Positions 31,843-42,850 of a DNA stretch of 64,000 nucleotides are shown piece by piece. Below the pieces are notes generated by a model, which worked only from the letters and a program-made list of their open reading frames with translations, was not told where the DNA came from and made no database searches. This stretch comes from Pseudevernia furfuracea (lineage: Eukaryota > Ascomycota > Lecanoromycetes > Lecanorales > Parmeliaceae): positions 1,971,001 to 2,035,000 of the forward strand of contig JAIUPT010000038.1 of NCBI GenBank assembly GCA_022315425.1, given 5' to 3'. Made by a program: the position numbers and the translations under genes. How positions within the stretch are numbered: position 1 is the stretch's first letter; each line of letters begins with the position of its first letter.

Positions 31843-34444
31843 ATGGCAGTCACGCATGAATATCCTCCTCGTCTGGCGGCTAACGGTTCTCTATCAGCCA
31901 TGTGCCTGGAGGACAAATTTGAACTCCTGAAAGAGATTGGCGACGGTAGCTTTGGCAGTGTCGCTTTGGCTCGTGTCCGAACGGCTGGCGCCCACATCGC
32001 TCGACGAGGCACTATGGTAAGTGTTTCTTGTCTAGTGAAGATAGCAGAGACTAACAACTCACCAGGTCGCTATCAAGACGATGAAGAAGACATTTGACTC
32101 TTTTGGCCCATGCCTGGAACTTCGAGAAGTCATCTTCCTGCGCTCATTACCTATCCATCCTCATCTCGTCCCGGCTCTCGAGATATTTTTAGATCCAATG
32201 TCTAAGAAGCTACACATTTGCATGGAGCATATGGATGGAAATCTGTACCAGCTAATGAAAGCACGTGAACACAAGTGCTTGGACAGCAGCAGCGTCAAAA
32301 GTATTCTTTTCCAGATCTTGTCCGGTCTTGACCATATTCATAATCACAACTTCTTCCACCGCGACATAAAACCAGAGAACATCCTTGTTTCGACATCATC
32401 ACCTCAGGACAGCAGCACTACCTTTCGGAGATATTCTTCAATGGTCACGCCTCCTAGTACACCACCCCTGTACACGATCAAGATTGCAGACTTTGGCCTA
32501 GCTCGAGAAACGCATTCACAACACCCTTACACAACTTACGTCTCGACAAGGTGGTACCGCGCTCCCGAGGTCCTCCTCCGTGCTGGTGAATATTCGGCAC
32601 CGGTCGACATCTGGGCCATTGGCGCTATGGCTGTTGAGATTGCCAACCTTAAGCCACTGTTCCCTGGCGGCAACGAAGTTGATCAAGTATGGAGGGTATG
32701 CGAGATTATGGGTTCGCCTGGCAATTGGTACGACAAGTCAGGCAAAAAGGTCGGCGGTGGAGACTGGAGAGACGGCACTCGACTGGCCCAGAAGCTAGGG
32801 TTTTCTTTTCCAAAGGTATGACTTTTATTTAAACTCCAGTCTAGCAGAGCTTGACGATCTTCGCAGATGGCTCCTCATTCTATGGAGACAATTCTTAGAG
32901 CACCACAGTGGCCGGTTGCTTTAAGCAACTTCGTCACCTGGTGCCTGATGTGGGATCCCAAGAACCGGCCTACGTCAGCGGAAGCTATGAAGCATGAGTA
33001 CTTCAACGACGCGGTTGATCCTCTGCGGCCAAAGTCATCGGGTTCCCGTTTCCTTGGGAAGAAGCATTCAAGTATAGACGGCAAGTCTCAGAGAGACTCC
33101 AGCGAGGGTGCCGCACAATCCTCCAGGCCCTCATGGTTCAGAAAGTCACTCATCCGGGATCATTCACCGGCCTTGCCCATACAGGGGCCTCTTCCTCAGA
33201 CTCAAATAACATCGCCCAACTGGTCGCCAACATACCATGCCAAGACAGCCGACAATGTTCCACAAGCTGCAGAGTCCACATCGACCATCAGATACCGTCC
33301 GTTTGTTAACAAGCGAGCCACTTGGACCAACGGCACGAATCCTTCGAATGCGGCGCCGATGCCGATTCTCCCATCTATTCGGCCTATATCTCCCTTTTCG
33401 GATACTGTGACTGCGCAGTCACACAACAATCCAGCGTACAACCCAACAGGTCAGGCTATTACGACGGTCCACTCTGTTGATTCGAAACCAATGAAGAAGA
33501 TCGGCCGTCAATTGTCAATCCAGTCGAACGGAAATCACTATGCTGACTTCCATCGCCAAGAGGCTGAGCGTGCCTTGAATGGGCAAAGGGCACCAATGTC
33601 GCCTAACGGCGAGCAAAAGGAAGGCTTTTTCTCCCATCTGCGCAAAAGAGCGCGGAGGTTGTCCGGAAAGCCTCAAATACCAGCACCTCCAAGCATGGAT
33701 GACGTCGAAGCCAATGTAGGCTGTAGTCCCTGGCAAAGTAATCGAAACTCCATGATCATTGATTCGAATATGGATACTATCTTGGAGAAGAGCTTCAACG
33801 ACGTTGACAGAGCTCTTCAGTCAACTCGCCCACTCGCCGAGCCGCTCTCGCCATCACCCGAAGCCCCATCTTCGCACAAACAGCAACACTCCTCCAACGC
33901 CGAGAGTTCCCTGAGTCGTCATCCCTCTCTGTCAAAAAGTGTAAGTTCCCCAGCCTTGGACTCTTCGAGCTTTACAGGTGCTGGTGGCCCCATATCGAGT
34001 CGAACGCGAAGAGCTCTCCACCGCTCGACGCATCCGAGCCATATGTACGATACACCCGACGAGGAAGACGAGCTGCTCCACGAGGCTCTGAACAGCGCTC
34101 AGAATGCCGCTAAGCGAATTGATGGTCGAAGCAAAGCTGAAGAACGAGATTATCTGAAGAAAGTAGCCCAGATAGACACCCCTCGACAGCCATTGCGGGA
34201 CACGGCCAACAATATGGCATCTCTGAATCCATACCCTACTCCTTCGCCATCAGCTAAAAGGAACGGCGTTCTCTTTGATTCTAATGCCATGACCGAGCCT
34301 GTCGAGCCTCTCAAAATCATCAAAACTCGGGCGAAGGAGGACATCAATCCTGCTCCGAGGTGGCCCACACCGCCATACGAAGAGAACGAGTGGGCTGCCT
34401 CAGCGGCTGCCAGTATCTTCGCTGCTGGGTCTGTATACCAATAG
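31843..34444 (+). CDS. Ime2-like (RCK family) Ser/Thr protein kinase
   Basis: Exons 31843-32016, 32066-32815 and 32867-34444; introns of 49 and 51 bp with GTAAGT and GTATGA donors and a CTAAC branch in the first. 833 aa. The kinase domain spans about 26-345: Gly loop GDGSFGSV 33-40, VAIK Lys62, catalytic HRD 156-158, DFG 200-202, TTY activation-loop motif 214-216 and YRAPE 222-226. The TxY followed by VSTRWYRAPE and the overall pattern match yeast Ime2, Aspergillus ImeB and mammalian MAK/ICK kinases. A ~25-residue Ser/Thr insert lies between the HRD and DFG motifs. The C-terminal ~480 residues are disordered and rich in Ser, Pro and basic clusters. Ime2-type kinases control meiosis in yeast and sexual/asexual development and light response in filamentous fungi. 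All catalytic residues are present. The start ATG follows a stop in the same frame. Confidence 0.88.
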
Positions 34445-35421
34445 ACCTACTGCCGTCATTAAAGTTATCGACGCTCATCAACTGTCCATTGTACAACGAC
34501 AACGATACTAAGACGCGAGATGCATATCATGCAATATCGTTCACGCCATATCTCTGTTTATAGACCGCCACCATAGTAGCCTGATTGCTGGTCAACCAGG
34601 CCCACCCACCATCACGGTACCTAATCAAATCAATCATCAACCTTACTTGCTTTCTTCGCCACATACCCCCAAAGCGGCCTCCATAGACTTATCAGGCCAG
34701 CTTCGCGAGTTTTATTTACCAGCTCACAACATACCGACATAATACTAGTGCTATTATCTGTGTATCTAACGTCGCTCTTTGCTCAGACATTTCATTATAA
34801 CGTCCGTCGGTGTCATCTAGCTAGAGCATCATTCCGCTTTCCTAAGCCACCGGAATGTAAAAGTGTAAGGAGACTGTATCATATGCATTTTTTCCTACTT
34901 GTAAGGTGGGGGAAGGACAGAAGGGAGAAGGAGGAAGCTAGCTGCTGGGAAGGAGATCGATACATGGCTGTTGAGCGAGCCTACGAGCTTGTGAATAGAA
35001 CAGTCAAACAGAAAAGCCATTTTCTAATTACTCAAGTCAAACTATTGGTGAACATCGGACATGCATCCGCAATTCAGGGAATCATCCATACATACTCTAA
35101 CAGTCTGGGTAATACTACGCAGATTCTCAATTCAATGGAGATGTGCTTTCCTTTCCTCCGAGCCACATGTAGACCGGATTTTTCTCCTTCAGTTAGACCC
35201 AAACGTACCTGTCTGAGACTCTCTCACACTCACAGCGTCTGGGCCGATGAACCTCGCTCATTGCCACGTCCACGCTGTTAGCTCTTGCAAGGGAGCGGTT
35301 TCATGCGACCATGTCTTCCATGGTTATAGCAAGCATGTACAGCTCCGTTGCGCTCTTTCCCTTTCTTTTGCGTCCTGGTTCCAGAAGATCATTCTCCATC
35401 AGGTGTGGATATCCCTCACAT
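34445..35421. other. Intergenic, nothing recognised
   Basis: Shared 3' flank of the kinase and the convergent exosome gene. Contains only pyrimidine-rich stretches and short open frames. Confidence 0.5.
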
Positions 35422-36638
35422 CTATCCCCCTTCACCCAAACCCCCCCAAACCCCCAGTCCCCCCAGAACCTCCTCCCCCACCCCTCCCCTCTCTACACAC
35501 ATCCGCACCATCCTCCCCAGCACACCTCTCTTCATGCCCCCTTTCCTCGGCTTCCAGACCCCCTCTTTCTCCCCCTCTACATCGATCCCCGCCCCCGCTT
35601 GTCCCACCTCCGCCGCACAAGCAGAGAGCCGTGACGGTGGATCGATCGTCCTCACCGCTAGCAGGTTGAGACCCGTGGATGGGGACGAAGAGGCGCCGAC
35701 GGTGACGGCGAGCACGGCGTCCGCGACTGCTAATTCGTCGCGAGAGGCGTCGAAGAAGATGTTGTCGGCCACGGAGATGACGAGGAGGGTGATGGGTGGG
35801 CGTGCGGCGGGGAAGCTCTTCGTCGTGGCTTTGGTGTCGGCGTCGGAGTTGGAGGAAGGGTAGAGTGGTATCGAGGCGTCCCAGTCGTCGTTGAAGAGCG
35901 GGTCTTCGTCTTGCTGGGATATGGGCGCTGGTAAGCGGGTGGAGAGGAGGGCGAGGTGCGTCGTGAGGGAGAGGAGGGGGAGGGGGTAGGTGTGGGGTGG
36001 GGAGAGGAGGAGGATCTGTTGTACAGCAAGATGTGTCGGCTATTGTCAGTATGTACCTAAGTAGGTGGGTTGAAGGGATCGTAGTGGGGGGTGGGGAAGG
36101 GAATGGGAATGGGAGTACGAACGTCGATGTAAAGTCGCCAATGCCACCGTGGGTTGATGACCAGTCTATTCCTCAACCCTCCGTCTGCGACTAGCCCTTC
36201 GTGTATCATCTGCGCCAGAAACACAACCATGGCGTCGTCGTCGCGCTGGCCGGGCATGTCCACCGTAACCTCAATCCACCTATCCTCTCCTCTGCCCTTC
36301 CCGACCCCATTGTCCCCCCCTCCTTCTCCATCTCCCTCGACGCCTCCCATCTCCTCATCCTCCCCGCTTCCCCTCTCACCCATATTATCATACCAGCGCT
36401 CATTGCTCACCCCTTGGACCTTCTCGACTTCGGCTTTCACGCCGACAATCGCCTCCGTGCCGTCCGCGAAACATAGTCTCGCGCTCCCGTTTGCAGAGGG
36501 TAGGAGATCTGTTTCTGCGACCAAGGGGCGGAAAGAGGTGGGGGAGCGGGCGTCGGGGCGGATCGGCGGGTTGAGGGAGAGGGAAGTGTGTAGGTAGGAG
36601 AGCTCGGAGGGGGAGAGGAGTGTGGGCGGAGGCGCCAT
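35422..36638 (-). CDS. RRP42: Exosome complex subunit Rrp42
   Basis: Exons 36638-36123 and 36015-35422. The 107-bp intron has donor GTTCGT, acceptor AACAG and phase 0. 369 aa. The N terminus LSPSELSYLHTSL, PIRPDARSPTSFRPL and the ARLCFADGTEAIVGVKAEV segment are the RNase PH-like fold start. WHWRLYID joined to ILLLSPP across the intron is a characteristic Rrp42 stretch, followed by DNIFFDASRDELAVADAVL and VGASSSPSTGLNL. Rrp42 is a catalytically inert RNase PH subunit of the six-member exosome ring, acting in 3' RNA processing and decay in nucleus and cytoplasm. An acidic/Gly insert (about 108-140) and a Gly-rich C terminus are extra to the core. Family assignment is strong. Confidence 0.85.
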
Positions 36639-37306
36639 TGCTGGAGCTCGATTGGATGAGGTTTATTTGCGGGGGGAGGGGAAGAAGTTGAGTTGCGCTA
36701 GTGCAGAGGGGCGTTTTTATATTTGAGCGAATATCGAGGAGAAGTTGTGAGTGCAAATATCAGAGCTGGCCTCGTTCGAGTAGCTTTCGGAAATGTTTCA
36801 AAGGTAGCGAAACGAGACTTTTGTCCGTGGCATAGAAATAGCAGTGTTCATTTTCACTTCTCTGCTCAAAGCTCAGCAGCCTTTTGGCATTTCTAGCAAC
36901 TACAAGTGTGACCCTTTCCAAAAGCAAGCCTGCTTTCTCCGCCTTCTCACATGGTCAGAGTCCAAAAGCCTTGAACGAATTCTTTTGCCGATGAACAGAA
37001 ACACGTTTTTCCAAGTATGGCAAAGCCAAATGTGCGTTCTTTTAGAGTGCTGGGAGTCCCAAGTATGATACAAAGTCCTACGAAACAAAGTCCCACAGAA
37101 CAAAACCCTATGAACAAAACCCTATGGAACAAAACCCTGTGAACAAAGTATCGACTCTGGAAGCTCTGGAAGCTCTGGAAACAAAGCAACGATCCATAAA
37201 TAGTGCTCTTTCACCCCCCAATCTCATCGTTGCTCGTTAATAAAAACTTTCCACATACACCATAACACATATCTCAAATCAAACCAGCCTTTGCCAAACC
37301 CAAAAA
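36639..37306. other. Intergenic with short tandem repeats
   Basis: Divergent promoter between RRP42 and the small secreted protein. It includes the 37096-37175 repeat and a TATA-like CATAAATA at about 37194, ahead of a pyrimidine-rich stretch. That arrangement fits the promoter of the secreted protein gene. Confidence 0.55.
37096..37175. repeat. Short tandem repeats (AACAAAACCCTATG; AGCTCTGGA)
   Basis: About three imperfect copies of a 14-bp unit GAACAAAACCCTAT are followed by three copies of the 9-bp unit AGCTCTGGA. They lie 130-210 bp upstream of the small secreted protein. Confidence 0.8.
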
Positions 37307-37594
37307 ATGCATATCGCAACCCACCCCACCCTCCTACTCCCTCTCTTCCTCTCCTCCATCTCCGCAACTCCCGTCCCCGTTCGACACGACAACGCAAACG
37401 GCGGCGCCTTGGTAGCTCGATGCAACATAGCTGATAATGTATGCGGCGATCCGCCGCCCACACCGTCGGGACCGTGCGTTCCCGGCCCCGGCTACAACCA
37501 GGACTATTGCTTTACTCCAATTATAGATAGCTTCGAGGCTACGGTTGCGGCGGGGAAAGATACGGACGTGACGGCAGGTCCGACCGGTGGTTGA
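37307..37594 (+). CDS. Small secreted protein, 95 aa, four cysteines
   Basis: Single exon. Residues 1-20 are a signal peptide (THPTLLLPLFLSSISA). The mature part begins TPVPVRHDNANGG and has four cysteines in ARCNIADNVCGDPP, GPCVPGP and DYCFTP, enough for two disulfides. It ends acidic/Gly. Size, leader and Cys content fit the loose class of fungal small secreted or effector-like proteins. No known fold is recognised and no function is claimed. The ATG follows an A-rich context typical of fungal starts. Confidence 0.6.
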   Translation: MHIATHPTLLLPLFLSSISATPVPVRHDNANGGALVARCNIADNVCGDPPPTPSGPCVPGPGYNQDYCFTPIIDSFEATVAAGKDTDVTAGPTGG

Positions 37595-38257
37595 TTGATC
37601 GTTTCGAAGGTCAAGAGGGACGATGAAGGGGGATGCTGCAGGCAACGAAACGGTTCGACAACTTGGTTCCTTTGGCATGTTAATGATTTCTGATGAGTGT
37701 TCACGACCCTTGGCGCATGCGTGTGTGAATGAGGTTATTCTGTGTGGCATGTATGTTAGCCGGACTTCGATACTTTACATGTAGGCATACACTTTTCTCT
37801 GCCAGGTTCAAATTTCAATCTCGCACTCATAGATCCTAATCGTCCCCCGCAGCTGCTTTGCGACAACAGAGAAGATCCAGCATCTACTTCTTGGACTTCT
37901 GCGCACAGAGATTGCGGGGCTCGTCGAAAAAGACCTCATCGTTATTGTACGAGCCTAATTCCTTTTAGATACTTGTGTTCGCCATGTCCATGTCAGCGGG
38001 AAATAGTATAGAAATACCAGTGACCAAGCCTGCACCACTGTAGAAAGGAAGCCTGGTCGAATCTGCACTGAGTCTGGAGGTCCCTTGAGGGGATGCTCAA
38101 AGTCGATTTGGTAAGATTGAGAGTCAGTGTGAGATAGAAGACCAGAGCATGAAACGCCATCACTGGCAGACCGATCTGGCCCAATAGTAAGAGGCATGCA
38201 TTAGAATATCCTGATACGCAAGACTCAAACATGGCGTCTCTTCATGTAGCCAGATTC
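37595..38257. other. Intergenic, nothing recognised
   Basis: Shared 3' flank of two convergent genes with no supported features. Confidence 0.5.
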
Positions 38258-39162
38258 CTACCAAATCCCGAACCATTTCTTAACAGGCTTCTTCCTAGGA
38301 TTCCAATCATTGATAGGGTCCTCTTTCCTATCTCCGCCCTTCACGACTCCCTCAGGTTCCACCTCTTGCCCCGGCTCCACACCTACCGGTCTCCCAACAG
38401 CCCCATCAGGCTTCGCCCCCGGCCCCAGACTCTCCTCATCACTCATCGCCGTCCACCCACCCAGCCCCTGGCTGTTCTCATCTTCCAACCCATGCGCTAT
38501 GCGATAAGTACTCCTCTTCTGCACATCCTCCACACTCCTCCTTCTCTTCTCGGCCGTCTCGGCGCTCAATTTTGCAGTTTCCAATTTGTATACTTCGACC
38601 GCTTGCCAGAACGCGGTCAGCGGTTGCGAGAGGAAATCGGCAGCTGCGGGGAGCTGTTCGCGGAAGGCGGTGGCATGGCGCCAGTTTTCGAAGGCGGTGA
38701 TGCAGGCGAGGAGGACGAGGATGCCCTGGTAGGGTGATTTTAGTATTGTGTGTCAGGATGAAAGTCTGGAGTATATTGTATGAGAGATTGTTATTTAGAT
38801 TAGCTCCTTACCAGACTAATAAATGTATGGATGCCTCGACTCGTAAGGAACCAATACATGAACGTGCCTTTGGCAGGCATCATGTTGGGGTATTTCTTCG
38901 TCTGCTGTTCGCTTTCTTGCTCCCCGGTGAGTTTCGGCCCGTATTGGCGTGGAATTTGTTGCTTCAGTCGTTTGCCATGGGAGGGAGGATTGAACTTCGT
39001 GGGCTTCTCGAGAACCCGCGGCTTCGAGGTACTGGCAGACGCATTTCGACAGATAGGTAAATTATGACGGACTACCCGGGGCGGTTTGATCGGTCTGGCT
39101 AATTGGGTATATGAGAGCAGGGGCCCTCGAGGGAGAAGGAAGCGTGGGACTGAAAGACTCAT
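38258..39162 (-). CDS. Probable mitochondrial membrane protein, 272 aa, function unknown
   Basis: Exons 39162-38812 and 38725-38258. The 86-bp intron has donor GTAAGG, an ACTAAAA branch and CCAG acceptor, phase 0. The N terminus MSLSVPRFLLPRGPLLS is Arg-rich and free of acidic residues, like a mitochondrial presequence. A possible upstream in-frame ATG at 39219 would add 19 residues and spoil that. Around residues 100-135 lies FMYWFLTSRGIHTFISLGI, a transmembrane helix that spans the splice junction and is followed by FENW. A helical, charged region (AEKRRRSVEDVQKRSTYR) comes next, then an acidic tail ending WFGIW. Similar proteins are common in filamentous ascomycetes. I know no function for them. 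Confidence 0.68.
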
Positions 39163-39636
39163 ATTTGCTGCCAATGGATGGAAGTCTTTGGCATAGTGTC
39201 GACGAGACGTGAATGCCAAGGCTTGTGCAGTTGAAAGGCGCGCTAATCATAACTGATCTCTACATGAATTTACACTCGTTCTCTTCGATAATTATTATTG
39301 AAGGCTTCAAATAATGTTATCTATAGCAAATTATCTACCGAATCAAACCATCAACATGCTCAAACATTGAAGGAGCGTCCTTCGCTCTGATATTCTGATC
39401 TGATTGTTGTACTATTTCCTACCCCAAACCAACGCAAATTCTAGCGCAATGCTTTTTGGGAGCAAGAACTTAGCGCGATGTGGTCAACGTTGCTGGACAT
39501 TAGTCGTGGACCACCAATAAAGCCATCTGCTCGTAGAAGCCAAAAGATCTTCGGATAGCAGCTCCGAGGGAGCGCATGATATTGCTTGATCTTGCCTAAT
39601 CACAATCGTTCGCAGGCGATTTTGTCATCTTGAAGC
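39163..39636. other. Intergenic, nothing recognised
   Basis: Promoter of the mitochondrial-type protein and 3' flank of the dehydrogenase gene. Confidence 0.5.
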
Positions 39637-40785
39637 TTACCATGGATGCCGCTGGCGACTGTCAGTTGGATGATAGGTTGGATGCGAAGGCCAGAAGCTT
39701 ACATTGCCTTCCCATGTCCAGAATGTCCCTGTATCAAGAATGGTCTTCTGTTCGACAACCCGAAGCATGCCTGCCACCGACTGGTCTGGTTGTATGATAC
39801 CCTCGACTTCCCATCCCAGAGATACGTTTGCCATGTCTCTTTTGTAACGTTAGTCAAATATTCTTACAAACGGCGCTAGGGCTGCTCACGTCGCAACTTC
39901 GCCGGGATGCATAGCTAGTATAATGGTCGTGTACTTCTTTCGTTGCAGCTCCGACGCCATATGCTAAGCCGGTTCAACAAAGACCGTGAAGCACGAACCT
40001 GAAGCAGACTATTTACCCTGAGCATCTGATTCAGTGCTGCTTTTGACGCAGCATAAGCTGCAAAGCTAGAAAGGCAATATCAGCATAGCTCAGCAGTCTT
40101 GCATGACAGCTGTTTGGCCTGTTGCGTACCCGTCCTCGAAGGAACGAAAGTCTGTGGCCGAACCAGAATCACTAGACATGAAGGAAATGCTTCCGATAGG
40201 GATACGGGTGTGTAAGAGTCTTTGAGCAGTAATGATTGGTCCAACAGCATTCGTTCTTAGATGGTCCGCGAAACTATCGAAGGAGCTGATCGTCCTCAGC
40301 ACGCATTCTTCGTTGCAAGACATAGTGGAGAGAGTATTACAGCTCAGTAGCTCGCTATATCGTCAATAAATGAAGTAAGTCATCCGGGATGAGACAAGAG
40401 ACCTACGTTGGGGTATTGGAGGATTCCAGCGTTGAGAATCACATGATCAATCCTATCAATGTTCCTCAGTGCAGCTACCTCTTGGGCGAAGTTCTAGGTT
40501 CCGTCAGTTTCCAACCAAGTCCAATTCCCTGGAGCCGGGCAGGATCGCTTGGGTTCATCACCAGGGATACAGTACATTGATGCTAGCCTCTGAAGCTACA
40601 TCGCATTCAAAGAGCTGACATCTTCCCATAGCTGCGCTGCCTGCGAGTGTCCAAAGCTGTGAAGCTTTTGCCACGTCCCGTACAGTAGCCAGGACGTGGT
40701 TGCCTCGAGCAAGAAGCTGGCGCACCCATTCGAGTCCTATGCCTCTACTTGCGCCGACAACAATCCAGACAGCTGGTGTAGCCAT
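39637..40785 (-). CDS. Short-chain dehydrogenase/reductase, 246 aa, eight exons
   Basis: Exons 40785-40576, 40493-40407, 40354-40341, 40285-40130, 40065-40017, 39963-39890, 39838-39703 and 39651-39637. Every junction is GT-AG and in phase. Motifs of the classical SDR fold: cofactor loop GASRGIG 11-17, NAG 91-93, Ser around 141-144 (SFMSSDSGSA) and catalytic Tyr160-x3-Lys164 in YAASKAALNQM. The C-terminal GEVATDMANV and the end TFWTWEGNRHPW are typical of fungal sniffer/CsgA-like SDRs. It should be an NAD(P)-dependent oxidoreductase in the cytosol. The substrate is unknown. Oddities are a 14-nt micro-exon, a 15-nt terminal exon and seven introns in a 741-nt coding sequence. The exon chain is a manual prediction. 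Confidence 0.82.
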
Positions 40786-41348
40786 CGGGTATCAAACCCT
40801 ACTTGCAGGTGTATAACCGACGGAAATGCCTCGGGGAGTGCAGCGACTGATGCTCAAGCCACAAGACCCGCACTGCCATAAATTAATGAAGTACCTGAGA
40901 GTTGGAAGCTTGTCGCTTGTGAAGGAGGGAGTAGTGGCAGCCCTAATACTACTTCCACGAGGTAGGTAGTCCTGTGGCCGGGGGTCCTAAAACAATAACA
41001 TTAGGTATCTCCTGGGAGCATAGATCGAAATTTAGAGACTTCTTTTGAGCCTGATAGGGGCAATAGCCCCGGAACGGGCAGGGGCCTAGGCGCAAGTTCA
41101 AGCAGCCCTTCAGGCAGATGCAAGGTACCTCTTAGTTTTTTATGCCAACCTCCCAACTAAACCGGTAGCGTCGGATAATAAAGCGGCGGCACCCTAGACC
41201 GGATATGGGGGCATCCAAGTTTCCGCTTTCTTTTGTCTCGTCATTATTTTACAATTCTTTTTTGCCCTGCCATCTGGAACTTCTGATTTATCTCAACACA
41301 CAACCACACTCCTATAGACATTCAGAACAAGTTAACTACACTGTATAA
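40786..41348. other. Intergenic; divergent promoters of the SDR and cytochrome c genes
   Basis: Contains several GGTACC/TACCT motifs and pyrimidine-rich stretches (41220-41290) just before the cytochrome c start. No gene is seen. Confidence 0.5.
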
Positions 41349-42043
41349 ATGGCAAAAGGCGCTGAAAGCTTCTCGGACGGTACGTGTATCCATTTGCTGC
41401 TTCCCACTCCTTCCAAGCCGTCACGCAGCTGAACTTTTGCCCCAAAACAATGATGGCTCCGGCTCTGGAGCCTCAGACTTAGCTTCAGAATCGTCGATGC
41501 GCTCCTAGATACTTCAGAGTTTGGTAGTGGCAACAGGCGCAATTATAATACTAACGTTTTTCTTCAAAAGGTGACGACAAGAAGGGCGCCAACCTCTTCA
41601 AGGTACAGACTGGATTTCTCTGCACCCTAAAACCCACATAGACTGACGAGCTCCAGACACGATGCGCCCAATGTCATAACCTGAAGGCAGAGGAGGGCAA
41701 CAAGATCGGACCCAACCTCCACGGCTTGTTCGGCCGCAAGACCGGACAGGTCGAAGGCTTCGCGTATACGGATGCAAATAAGCACAAGGCCATCGAGTGG
41801 AAGGAGGATACTCTGGTACGATACAAATTGGCCGGATGAGAGAGGCATGTAATGCTGACATACGGTCTCCAGTTCGAATACCTAGAAAACCCTAAGAAAT
41901 ACATCCCAGGTACCAAGATGGCTTTCGGTGGCCTCAAGAAGGCTAAGGACAGGAATGACCTGATCACGTATGCACATCTATTCAGGACCTCCAACGAAAT
42001 ATACTGACCTTCGGCAAGCCATCTTCGCAACGCCACCAAGTAG
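41349..42043 (+). CDS. CYC1: Cytochrome c
   Basis: Five exons: 41349-41379, 41571-41602, 41657-41815, 41873-41967 and 42019-42043; phases agree and the product is 113 aa. The haem attachment motif TRCAQCH places Cys24, Cys27 and His28. Axial Met90 lies in PGTKMAFGGLKK. LHGLFGRKTGQVEGF and YTDANKHKAI are standard cytochrome c segments. The protein carries electrons from complex III to complex IV in the mitochondrial intermembrane space. The N terminus MAKGAESFSDGDDKKGANLF is the usual short fungal extension without a cleaved presequence. Intron 1 (191 bp) is the longest and has an ACTAAC branch. The last exon codes only for HLRNATK after a split codon. Identity is essentially certain. Confidence 0.96.
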
Positions 42044-42850
42044 ATAATTCTTCTACCTACCACCAACTCTCTCCACTCTCATGGCGACTTCTTCAATGCA
42101 TGCTCGTTCACCTATGTACTACGTATACGACTTAGATGCGATTAGAAAGGGCGGACGAGTGTTGGAAAAGAGCTTAGATCATCATGGCATTGACTCTCTC
42201 ATTTTTGCTTTCCGCGTGTTGGGTTGCTGGATTCTCCCAGACAGGGTGTAATGCGAAGGCTGCTGTAAATACACTAATTCAGTCTTCTCTTTGCCCCTAC
42301 AACAATTGCATTTGCCCTGGACATTGACAACGAACGATCATGTTCTCTTAAAAGGCCAGATCGTTCCTTTTCAGTCGCCCTTCGTCGGTCACACTTCAGC
42401 GGTTAAAAAGCCATCGAAAACGGCTTTTGACAGTGTCTACCTTGTCTCGGGTGCTCCCAAAATGCGGAATACTTTGCCATCATCGCCGTAAGAAAATTTG
42501 GTGTAGGACCTTGGCCTTGGCTACGGCCGCCCTTGCATCAGTGTCGGATGGATCCCAGCACCTGTGATGATTCGCTCCCAGCCACGCCATTTCAGAGACC
42601 GCTTCCAAGACCACCCTTACAATGCCCCTCGTCTGGTGTGCATCCTCGTCGCAAAGGCGTCTGCTCCATGCAAATCTCGACTTCGACTCTAGAAATTGCG
42701 AGGAAACGCAAGGTCCTCATCATAAGGCTGTATGCTTGTGTTGAAAGACCGAACCAAGGCAGCTGCTGAATTTTATAGTGCGCTAGACGTCAACAACAAC
42801 TTAGATACCTATCTTGATGCATCACTACCCCTGGGAGAAGAATTAAAACC
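42044..42850. other. Intergenic, nothing recognised
   Basis: 3' flank of cytochrome c and promoter of the next gene. The open frames are short and lack features. Confidence 0.5.

Noticed and set aside
34748..35281. 177-codon plus-strand frame after the kinase gene
   Set aside because: No conserved motif or hydrophobic pattern; it lies in the shared 3' flank of two convergent, well-supported genes.
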